From assembly GCF_009707955.1 (NCBI RefSeq), contig NZ_WMDQ01000012.1, forward strand, positions 62,001 through 126,000: 64,000 nt of DNA, given 5' to 3'. Below, one piece after another: positions 56,452-63,451 of the stretch (its first letter is position 1; each line of letters begins with the position of its first letter). This DNA is from Flavobacterium sp. LC2016-13 (GTDB taxonomy: Bacteria; Bacteroidota; Bacteroidia; Flavobacteriales; Flavobacteriaceae). The translations under genes and the position numbers were made by a program. The notes beneath the pieces were generated by a model. That model was not told the origin of the DNA. It was given only the letters and a program-made list of their open reading frames with translations, and ran no database searches.

Positions 56452-56614
56452 AAGCAGTATTTACTGAAATACAAACTTACGATTTTTGATTTTAGAATTT
56501 AGATTTATGATTTTAGATTCTTGTTGCATTAACCGCAAAGGCCGCAAGAATTGCATTTTACTGATAGCGCAGAGATCGTAAAGCTGGATGGTAATTCTCA
56601 ATTGTCATCATTTT

Positions 56615-56714
56615 TGTCATCCTGAGGAACGAAGGATCACACACGGAACTCGACAAAGATTGGCGATTCAGTTTGCGGAGTTTCTTGTGTGATCCTTCGT
56701 TCCTCAGGATGACA
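56615..56714. repeat. Dispersed palindromic repeat, class A copy 2
   Basis: A near-perfect 100-bp palindrome with arms TGTCATCCTGAGGAACGAAG and its complement ending in ATGACA. The middle carries AAAGATTGGCGATT as in the copy at 14660-14766. It sits between the HipA-like and NnrD genes. Confidence 0.78.
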
Positions 56715-56729
56715 AACTGCGTATAGAAT

Positions 56730-57596
56730 CTAAGTCAGTCTAATATCTAAGAAGTCTAAACTTAAAAATGCTTTTCCAAGATTCTCGATAATATCAGATG
56801 CTACAAACGATTGATAACCCGTTTGCGGCAAAGCAATATCTGCGGTTAATCCGTGAAGGAAGATGCCTAGTTTTGCTGCATATATAGGTTCATAACCCTG
56901 AGCTAATAAACTTGTGATGATTCCCGTTAAAACATCGCCGCTTCCTGCGGTGGCCAAAGCAGCATTTCCGGTCGTGTTTTCGTAGATTTTACTTTTATTG
57001 ATGATGTATGTTGGAGCACCTTTCATGACAATAATTAGCTTGTATTTTTCAGAGAAAGCGATTGTTTTTTGAAACTTTTCAGATTCTGAATTCCACTTGC
57101 CTATTAAGCGTTCGAGTTCTTTTGGATGTGGCGTTAAAATAGTGTTTTCCGGAACTAATTCTAACCAGGATTGGTTTTCTGCCAAAATATTCAGCGCGTC
57201 GGCATCGAGGACTAAAGGTATTTTATTGATTCGTAAAAATTCGAATAAGGCTTTTTGTGTGCCTAACTCCTGCCCTATTCCCGGGCCAATTCCGATTGCC
57301 TGAGGAATTATAGGAAGATGAATATGAGTAATGAAATTAGAGTTTTCATCATTAACAACCATAACTTCCGGAATCGAGATTTGCAGAATTTGATAACCAC
57401 ATTTTGGTGTAAAAGTAGTTACGAGTCCGCAGCCGGATTTTAAACAGGATTTTGATGCCAAAACCGCTGCTCCAATTTTGCCATAACTTCCGGCAATAAT
57501 TACAGCGTGCCCCTGAAGTCCTTTATGCGTCTGAGGATTTATGGGTTTATAGAATTTTAGAATATCTTCTTTGGTGATTAAAAACGGATCTTTCAT
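56730..57596 (-). CDS. nnrD: ADP-dependent NAD(P)H-hydrate dehydratase
   Basis: This 288-residue enzyme repairs hydrated NAD(P)H with ADP (or ATP) in the cytoplasm. Family blocks are GHAVIIAGSYGKIGAAVLAS (29-48), GPGIGQE (98-104), DADALNIL, TPHPKELERLIG, and ATAGSGDVLTG, whose Asp is the catalytic base. It is the dehydratase part only; the epimerase domain often fused in bacteria is absent. No neighbour suggests a pathway link. Confidence 0.92.
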   Translation of the reverse strand: MKDPFLITKEDILKFYKPINPQTHKGLQGHAVIIAGSYGKIGAAVLASKSCLKSGCGLVTTFTPKCGYQILQISIPEVMVVNDENSNFITHIHLPIIPQAIGIGPGIGQELGTQKALFEFLRINKIPLVLDADALNILAENQSWLELVPENTILTPHPKELERLIGKWNSESEKFQKTIAFSEKYKLIIVMKGAPTYIINKSKIYENTTGNAALATAGSGDVLTGIITSLLAQGYEPIYAAKLGIFLHGLTADIALPQTGYQSFVASDIIENLGKAFLSLDFLDIRLT

Positions 57597-58270
57597 TTGG
57601 CTTATTTATTATTTTAATTTTAATCACTTCTGGATTTAGGTTAGTGGTATTGTAACGCTGATGAAACAGATTTACTTCGTAAAGACGCGGATAAAAACGG
57701 ATTTTTTATTTCCTGATATCTGTGTGTTTTGTTTTTATTTTAGTAACATAAAAAAATAGATTCTTAAAGTTACATAAAAATTAGAAGAAGAAAGTGTTTC
57801 TTGTTACCGTAAATTCCTAGCCCTGATAGGAGCGACATCCTTTTTGTTTTTTCTTTAAAAAGATTATAAAATCCGGAAGAAGCTAGTTAATAGTAGTTTA
57901 CAAAATTTAAAAACACTATCAGTAACGATTTAGTAATGGTGCTTATTGCATTCATTTTCAACTAAATTCCTTGTAAATCAATTGCAAACTTACAAAAAAA
58001 CAGAAAACATTTAGAATATATAGCTTATTTTCCATCTATATTTCATGATTAGTACCTTCTCTTTTATCATCAAGAAATTTTATGCGATTTATTTTACTGC
58101 GTAGTTCAAAATAAGTGTGATAAAAGTTGAAGGTATTGACATTAAAAAGAACCCTGTCAAAAAATTGATATAAATTATTTCTTTAGTTTTTGTAGGACGC
58201 CTTTACGTTCCAGCAAAGTATGTAAAACAATATTGTAATTACAATTAAACTCTTTTTGATGTAATACAGA
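57597..58270. other. 674-bp gene-free region with decayed repeats
   Basis: At about 57656-57715 there is a stretch GACGCGGATAAAAACGGATTTTT. At 57817-57862 there is CTAGCCCTGATAGGAGCGAC followed by an ATCC-T-rich run, a pattern I recall as a recurring flavobacterial intergenic element whose other arm seems decayed here (AATCCGGAAGAAGCTAG near 57870). I see no ORF with coding character, no terminator and no RNA fold. The region separates ordinary genes from the zinc island. Confidence 0.4.
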
Positions 58271-58660
58271 TTATTTCCCATTACAATTTGGGCACAACCC
58301 AGAAAGTGTAAAATTGACCTCTTTTACCAGATAATTATCAGGAATTTTATAAGACGGCTCAACCGAATCCAAACAGGTTACCGAAAGACATTTTTCGCAA
58401 CTAAAATGCACGTGATTATGCGTGTGCTGATGATTGTCGTGATTATGATGACAGCTTGCATATTTGACCGTTCCGTCTGGAGTTGCAATTTTATGAATCA
58501 CATCTTCATTGACCAAGCGATCTAAAATTCTATAAATAGTAACTCTATCACATAAATCACCTATTAATTTTTGAATTTCTATATGCGATAAAGCCACATC
58601 AGAATTTGTTATTAATTCTAAAATAGCCGTTTTAGAAGCTGTATTTCTAGTTGTTTTCAT
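58271..58660 (-). CDS. zur: Fur-family regulator, Zur-like
   Basis: A 129-residue metal-dependent repressor. The N-terminal winged helix includes DRVTIYRILDRLV (38-50), the recognition-helix block of Fur proteins. A His-rich patch follows (Cys70 then HHNHDNHQHTHNHVH, 71-85), and structural zinc is held by Cys88-Cys91 (SCEKC) and Cys123-Cys126 (CPNC). The start at 58660 is chosen because a longer frame would run through the operator. It is divergent from a COG0523 operon with two palindromic boxes between, so the sensed metal is most likely zinc. It probably represses itself as well. Confidence 0.88.
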   Translation of the reverse strand: MKTTRNTASKTAILELITNSDVALSHIEIQKLIGDLCDRVTIYRILDRLVNEDVIHKIATPDGTVKYASCHHNHDNHQHTHNHVHFSCEKCLSVTCLDSVEPSYKIPDNYLVKEVNFTLSGLCPNCNGK

Positions 58661-58676
58661 TTTATAAAAAAATAAT

Positions 58677-58695
58677 AACGCAACAATGTTGCGTT
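58677..58695. promoter_or_regulatory. Zur box 1
   Basis: AACGCAACA-A-TGTTGCGTT is a perfect 9-1-9 palindrome, the 19-bp layout used by Fur/Zur proteins. It lies 16 bp before the zur start and covers the -33 region of the opposite promoter. Confidence 0.8.
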
Positions 58696-58717
58696 TATTG
58701 AAATAAAAGTATATTTG
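58689..58717 (+). promoter_or_regulatory. Promoter of the zinc-island operon
   Basis: TTG (58689-58691) as -33 and TATATTTG (58710-58717) as -7, spaced 18 bp, match the Bacteroidota consensus. The -33 lies in Zur box 1 and the -7 touches box 2, so a bound Zur would block the polymerase. Confidence 0.7.
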
Positions 58718-58732
58718 CAACAAAATTGCATT
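58714..58732. promoter_or_regulatory. Zur box 2
   Basis: TTTGCAACAAAATTGCATT shares GCAACAA and TTGC at the same positions as box 1 (13 of 19 bases) and has the same overall symmetry, with weaker arms. It lies 18 bp before the merC-like start. Confidence 0.65.
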
Positions 58733-58750
58733 AAACAAATATACACACAA

Positions 58751-59098
58751 ATGAAGAAACAATCAATAGTCGTTTTAGATATTTTAGGAATTTCAAGTGC
58801 TAGTTTATGCTTAATTCATTGCTTGCTATTCCCTATTTTAAGTATTATTCCATTTGGTTTTTCAGACACGCACTGGATAGATATTTTTTTTGCCTGTATT
58901 GGAATGTTTGTGGTTTCTAAAATACTGATGAGCAAAACGTCCAAAAAAGTCAAACTCATTCTTGCTACATCAATAGCCATTATAATAATTGGAGTTGTTT
59001 TAGAAACTATTTGGAAAATCAATACCCAAATGATTTTAATCGGAGGCATCGGAATGATAATCGGACATTTTTTGAACTATAAACTGCATTCAAAATAA
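58751..59098 (+). CDS. MerC-like small membrane metal transporter
   Basis: A 115-residue protein with four probable membrane helices. The first carries Cys20 and Cys24 in SLCLIHC, the metal-binding pattern of the MerC family of mercury importers. Here it is the first gene of a Zur-controlled operon, so zinc or another divalent metal is a likelier cargo than mercury. The start MKKQSIVV at 58751 is chosen because a longer frame begins inside Zur box 2. Next gene is 8 bp away. Confidence 0.82.
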   Translation: MKKQSIVVLDILGISSASLCLIHCLLFPILSIIPFGFSDTHWIDIFFACIGMFVVSKILMSKTSKKVKLILATSIAIIIIGVVLETIWKINTQMILIGGIGMIIGHFLNYKLHSK

Positions 59099-59106
59099 AC
59101 CGATAA

Positions 59107-60060
59107 ATGGAAAACCAAAAAAAAATAAACGTTTACATCCTAACAGGATTTCTAGGTTCTGGAAAAACAACGGTATTGAACCATTTGTTAAGTCAGTTTG
59201 CCAATGAAAAAAATGTAGTCATAGAAAACGAGTTTGGTAAAATAAATATTGATGCCACCCTTGTAAACGGAACATTCGAATCGGTTTATGAACTCACAAA
59301 TGGCTGTATTTGCTGTTCGATAAACAACCAATTACTGGAAACTTTAACCCGAATTCATACATTAGAAAACCAACCCGACAATTTATTTATAGAAACTACA
59401 GGCATTGCCGATGCTGGCGAAATAGCATCCACTTTTACAGCTCTTTTTGTGGCAGAGGCATTCGATTTAAAGAAAATTATAACTGTTGTCGATGCCGAAA
59501 ATCTACTTTTTTATAAGGATTCCAATGTCGAAGTACAAAAGCAAATTGTAGTAGCAGATACTGTGGTTATCAATAAATTTGGATTGGTTACAAATGAAAT
59601 TTTAACGGATATAAAAGATTTTATCCAATCGATAAATCCGTATTCGAGTATAATTTTATCTAAAGATGGTTCGCTGGATCGAATGAATTTGGCAACAGAT
59701 AATAGTCAAAAAACACTAAATTCAAACACCGTTTACAAATCCGAAAGTGTTCATAAAATCAAAACAATGCTGTATGAAACAGACGGTTTTTTTGATATTC
59801 AAAAATTGAAATACGAGCTTTTTAGAAATCTGTATTTGTACTATCATCAGATTTATAGAATAAAAGGCTACGTTTTAAATCCTGAAAAAGAAGTTTTTTT
59901 GGTGCAAACAGCAGGAAAAACAGTAGTAATAACGCCAACAACAAACCAACAGATTTCAAAAAGCCAATTGGTTTTTATTGGAAAAGAATTACAATTAAAA
60001 ACCATCGAACGATTACTCAAAAGTGCTATTGTTAAAAATAAAAACCTTCAATTATCATAA
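59107..60060 (+). CDS. COG0523 GTPase (zinc metallochaperone candidate)
   Basis: This 317-residue G3E-family GTPase has Walker A GFLGSGKTT (14-22), the metal-binding GCICC (66-70), and Walker B/switch IETTG (95-99). The G4 base-recognition motif reads NKFG (156-159) instead of NKxD, so guanine selectivity may be reduced. COG0523 proteins of the ZigA/YeiR/ZNG type insert or move zinc when it is scarce; the Zur boxes support that. It is closely packed between the merC-like gene and mogA (1 bp gap). Confidence 0.92.
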   Translation: MENQKKINVYILTGFLGSGKTTVLNHLLSQFANEKNVVIENEFGKINIDATLVNGTFESVYELTNGCICCSINNQLLETLTRIHTLENQPDNLFIETTGIADAGEIASTFTALFVAEAFDLKKIITVVDAENLLFYKDSNVEVQKQIVVADTVVINKFGLVTNEILTDIKDFIQSINPYSSIILSKDGSLDRMNLATDNSQKTLNSNTVYKSESVHKIKTMLYETDGFFDIQKLKYELFRNLYLYYHQIYRIKGYVLNPEKEVFLVQTAGKTVVITPTTNQQISKSQLVFIGKELQLKTIERLLKSAIVKNKNLQLS

Positions 60061-60061
60061 G

Positions 60062-60592
60062 ATGGAAAAACTAAAAATTGGAATTCTTACTGTATCTGAC
60101 CGAGCCAGCAAAGGAATTTATGAAGACTTGTCGGGACAGGAAATTAGAAAAGTAATTGATAATTACACCAACGACAGTTGCGATTTTGCTTATTGTGTTA
60201 TTCCAGATGAAGAAGAATTGATACTCGAAAAATTAATTCATTTATCGGATATAGAACTGTGCAGTTTGATTTTTACAACAGGCGGAACGGGTCCTGCCTT
60301 GCGAGATGTAACACCCGAAGCCACCGAGAAAGCCTGCCAAAAAATGTTGCCCGGTTTTGGCGAATTAATGCGAAAAGAAAGTCTTGCCTACGTTCCTACC
60401 GCCATATTATCCAGACAAACGGCAGGAATCAGGAATCAAACCTTAATTGTGAATCTTCCCGGAAAACCCAGTGCCATCGAACCTTGTTTGAAAGCTATTT
60501 TCCCCGCAATTCCGTATTGTATCGATTTGCTCGAAGGCCCATTTATGACTTGCAACCCAGAAACTATCCAAATTTTTAGACCCAAAAAATAA
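60062..60592 (+). CDS. Molybdopterin adenylyltransferase (MogA/MoaB type)
   Basis: A 176-residue cytoplasmic protein that activates molybdopterin with ATP before molybdenum insertion. The nucleotide-binding block is FTTGGTGPALRDVTPEAT (71-88), and ILTVSDRASKG opens the fold. Its ATG begins one base after the COG0523 stop. The start at 60062 is preferred over a longer frame that runs into the upstream gene. A molybdenum cofactor gene inside a zinc island is unexpected. Confidence 0.9.
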   Translation: MEKLKIGILTVSDRASKGIYEDLSGQEIRKVIDNYTNDSCDFAYCVIPDEEELILEKLIHLSDIELCSLIFTTGGTGPALRDVTPEATEKACQKMLPGFGELMRKESLAYVPTAILSRQTAGIRNQTLIVNLPGKPSAIEPCLKAIFPAIPYCIDLLEGPFMTCNPETIQIFRPKK

Positions 60593-60594
60593 GT

Positions 60595-62529
60595 ATGATA
60601 ACGATTTTATTACCCTCAAATACTCAAAAAACTTTCGACAAAGAATTGGTTACTTTGCTTGATGTTGCCGAATCTATAAGCAATTCTTTAGCCAAAGAAG
60701 TTCTTGTAGCAAGTGCCAACGGACAAATTGTAGATGTAAATATCCCCATTGAAAATAATTCTAAAGTCAATTTATTCACTTGGAAAGACGACGAAGGTAA
60801 AAATGCTTTTTGGCATACCTCGGCACATTTACTTGGATCGGCGTTGCAGGAATTATATCCCGGCATACAGCTTGGAACAGGTCCTGCCATAGAAAACGGA
60901 TTTTATTATGATGTTGATTTTGGCGAATATAAATTTACCGATGCCGATTTTACCAAAGTCGAAAATAAAATGCTGGAATTAGCTCAAAACAAATCAGAAA
61001 ACATCCGAAGAGAAGTTTCAAAAACAGTGGCTACAGCATTTTTTACCCAACATTACAACGCCTATAAATTAGAATTACTGGAACGTTTGCACGACGGAAC
61101 GATTACGTTTTACGAAACAGGAAATTTTACCGATTTGTGTGCAGGACCTCATATTCCGAATACTTCCGTTATCAAAGCTGTAAAACTTACGGCTATTGCA
61201 GGAGCTTATTGGCGTGCGAACGAAAAAAACAAAATGCTGACTCGCGTTTATGGTATTTCGTTTCCGAAAAAAGCTGAACTCGACCACTATCTCGAAGCAT
61301 TAGAAAAAGCAAAACAGCGAGACCACCGCAAACTGGGCAAGGAATTAGAACTTTTTTATTTTGATGAACAAGTCGGAATGGGTTTGCCATTGTGGGCGCC
61401 CAAAGGCGAAGCGTTGCGACAAAACTTAATTGGTTTTCTCAAAAAAATTCAAATGCGAGCCGGTTATCAGCACGTGGCAAGTCCGCATATTGGTAAAAAA
61501 GAATTGTATGTAACCTCGGGACATTATGCCAAATACGGTCAGGATGCTTTTCAGCCCATAAAAACACCCGCCGATAATGAGGAATTCTTTTTGAAACCAA
61601 TGAATTGCCCGCATCATTGCAAAATATACGCAACCAAACCCCGAAGCTATAAAGAAATGCCCATAAAATATGCCGAATTTGGTACTGTATATCGTTATGA
61701 ACAAAGTGGAGAATTGCACGGATTGACTCGGGTTAGAGGTTTTACGCAAGACGATGCACATATTTATTGCCGACCAGACCAACTAAAAGACGAATTTTTG
61801 AAGGTGGTTGATTTAGTGAGTCTCGTGTATGGAAAATTAGGTTTTACTGATTTTCAGACCCAGATTTCGTTGCGAGACTCTACAAATAAAGAAAAATATT
61901 TGGGTACAGACGAAATGTGGAATTTAGCCGAAAATGCCATTATAGAAGCCACCCAAGAGCGAGGAATGAAAACCATAACCAAAGAAGGGGAATCTGCCTT
62001 TTATGGTCCAAAATTAGATTTTATGGTGCGTGATGCCATTGGTAGAAAATGGCAAATTGGTACTATTCAGGTGGATTATATGATGCCCGAAAATTTTGAT
62101 TTGACTTATACAGGAACCGATAATGGGTTGCACCGACCCGTAATGATTCATCGGGCGTTGTTTGGTTCTATGGAACGATTTATTGCATTGTTGATTGAAC
62201 ATACGGGTGGAAATTTCCCTGTTTGGCTCGCACCAACCAAAGTGATTCTGTTGCCAATTGTGTCCAAATACATTCAATATTGTCAGGAAATTGCCAATCA
62301 AATCAATGAGGAATTCGATTTGCAAATTGAAGTTGATGAACGAGATGAAAAAATTGGACGCAAAATCAGGGATGCCGAAACCCAAAAAATCCCCTATATG
62401 CTTATCGTGGGCGAAAAAGAATACCAAGAAAACCAAGTTTCAATTCGGGTACACGGCGAAGGCGATAAAGGAGCAGTTTTGATTTCGGAATTTATGGAGA
62501 ATTTTAGAAAAGAACTTAAAATAATATAA
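60595..62529 (+). CDS. Threonyl-tRNA synthetase (zinc-island copy)
   Basis: A complete 644-residue class II synthetase: TGS domain (1-62), editing SAD domain (about 65-235, with HTSAHLLGSAL), catalytic core (about 270-535), and anticodon domain. The three zinc ligands are present at Cys338 (MNCPHH), His389 (DDAHIY) and His519 (VMIHRAL), so it still needs zinc in the active site. A second ThrRS in a COG0523 operon is a known zinc-starvation arrangement (Haas et al. 2009); if a second thrS exists elsewhere, this is the alternative copy. Only 2 bp separate it from mogA. Confidence 0.93.
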   Translation: MITILLPSNTQKTFDKELVTLLDVAESISNSLAKEVLVASANGQIVDVNIPIENNSKVNLFTWKDDEGKNAFWHTSAHLLGSALQELYPGIQLGTGPAIENGFYYDVDFGEYKFTDADFTKVENKMLELAQNKSENIRREVSKTVATAFFTQHYNAYKLELLERLHDGTITFYETGNFTDLCAGPHIPNTSVIKAVKLTAIAGAYWRANEKNKMLTRVYGISFPKKAELDHYLEALEKAKQRDHRKLGKELELFYFDEQVGMGLPLWAPKGEALRQNLIGFLKKIQMRAGYQHVASPHIGKKELYVTSGHYAKYGQDAFQPIKTPADNEEFFLKPMNCPHHCKIYATKPRSYKEMPIKYAEFGTVYRYEQSGELHGLTRVRGFTQDDAHIYCRPDQLKDEFLKVVDLVSLVYGKLGFTDFQTQISLRDSTNKEKYLGTDEMWNLAENAIIEATQERGMKTITKEGESAFYGPKLDFMVRDAIGRKWQIGTIQVDYMMPENFDLTYTGTDNGLHRPVMIHRALFGSMERFIALLIEHTGGNFPVWLAPTKVILLPIVSKYIQYCQEIANQINEEFDLQIEVDERDEKIGRKIRDAETQKIPYMLIVGEKEYQENQVSIRVHGEGDKGAVLISEFMENFRKELKII

Positions 62530-63060
62530 ATGATTTTAAGCGGAAAAGAAATAGAAAAAAACCTCGGAACAAACATTTCGATTGAACCATTCGATGCTAA
62601 ACAACTCAATCCCAATAGTTATAATTTGAGGTTGCACGAGGAATTATTGGTGTATGAAAATACTATTTTGGATATGAAAATAGAGAACAAAGCATCGGGG
62701 ATTACCATTCCAAAATCGGGCTTGTTGCTAGAACCTAACAAACTCTATTTGGGTAGAACCGTAGAATATACCAAAACCCATAATTATGTACCAATGCTGG
62801 AAGGCAGAAGCAGTATTGGGCGATTGGGAATGTTCATACACGTTACGGCAGGCTTTGGCGACGTGGGTTTTGAAGGCTATTGGACATTGGAAATCTTTGT
62901 GATTCAGCCCTTGATTATTTATCCTAATGTTGAAGTTTGCCAAATTTATTACCACGCCATCGAAGGCGAATTTGAAAGCTATACCAGCGGTAAATATCAA
63001 AAAAATGATAGTATTCAACCGAGTTATTTATTTAAAGATTTTGAAAATGAAAAGTGGTAA
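62530..63060 (+). CDS. dcd: dCTP deaminase-like protein
   Basis: A 176-residue trimeric-fold protein of the dCTP deaminase/dUTPase family. Motifs are SYNLRLHEEL (31-40), EGRSSIGRLGMFIHVTAGF (about 94-112) and GFEGYWTLEI (about 116-125), whose glutamate is the usual catalytic residue. It deaminates dCTP to dUTP in pyrimidine deoxynucleotide synthesis. It directly follows the ThrRS stop and overlaps the hisI gene by 14 bp. The enzyme does not use zinc, so its place here is unexplained; cytidine deaminases do use zinc. Confidence 0.85.
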   Translation: MILSGKEIEKNLGTNISIEPFDAKQLNPNSYNLRLHEELLVYENTILDMKIENKASGITIPKSGLLLEPNKLYLGRTVEYTKTHNYVPMLEGRSSIGRLGMFIHVTAGFGDVGFEGYWTLEIFVIQPLIIYPNVEVCQIYYHAIEGEFESYTSGKYQKNDSIQPSYLFKDFENEKW

Positions 63061-63451
63061 CACCGAATTAGAGGAAACTCAAAAACTGCAGTTGCAATTT
63101 GACAAACGAGGCGGATTACTTCCCCTTGCTGTTCAGGAAACCCAAACAGGGCAATTGTTAATGCTGGCTTAGGTAAATTCAGAAGCATTTGAAATTACAC
63201 TAAAAACCAGAAAAGCGACTTTTTGGAGTACTTCTACAAACAAAATTTGGACAAAAGGATTGACTTCGGGCAACACTTTACGTATAGACGAAATTCTTAT
63301 TGATTGCGACCAAGATGCAATTGTTTATAAAGTAACACTCGAAAAAGGAGGTGTTTGCCACACTTTTAATGCCCAAGGCGAGAACAGAAAAGCCTGTTTT
63401 TACCGAAAATTAGATTTAGAAAACAATCAATTATATTTTTTAGAAAAATGA
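63047..63451 (+). pseudogene. hisI: Phosphoribosyl-AMP cyclohydrolase with an in-frame amber codon
   Basis: The frame encodes a 134-codon stand-alone HisI. After LLMLA at codon 41 a TAG (63170-63172) stands where the family normally has Tyr (LAYxN). The downstream part is intact: WTKGLTSGN, the metal motif DCDQDA, VCHTF and ACFYRKL with the three zinc cysteines. HisI opens the phosphoribosyl-AMP ring in histidine synthesis and needs zinc. TAG ends other genes here (for example at 20500 and 46357), so it is a real stop. The gene is either dead, read through, or a sequencing error; the tight overlaps with dcd and folE (ATGA, 63448) argue that it was recently functional. Confidence 0.8.

Noticed and set aside
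58661..58762. Longer N-terminus for the Zur-like protein
   Set aside because: It would be encoded by the operator and the opposite promoter, and the family N-terminus starts at the later Met.
63047..63451. Reassigned amber codon (pyrrolysine or genetic-code change)
   Set aside because: TAG ends other genes in the window (20500, 46357, 48995, 51104 and the thr leader), so a general reassignment is not supported.
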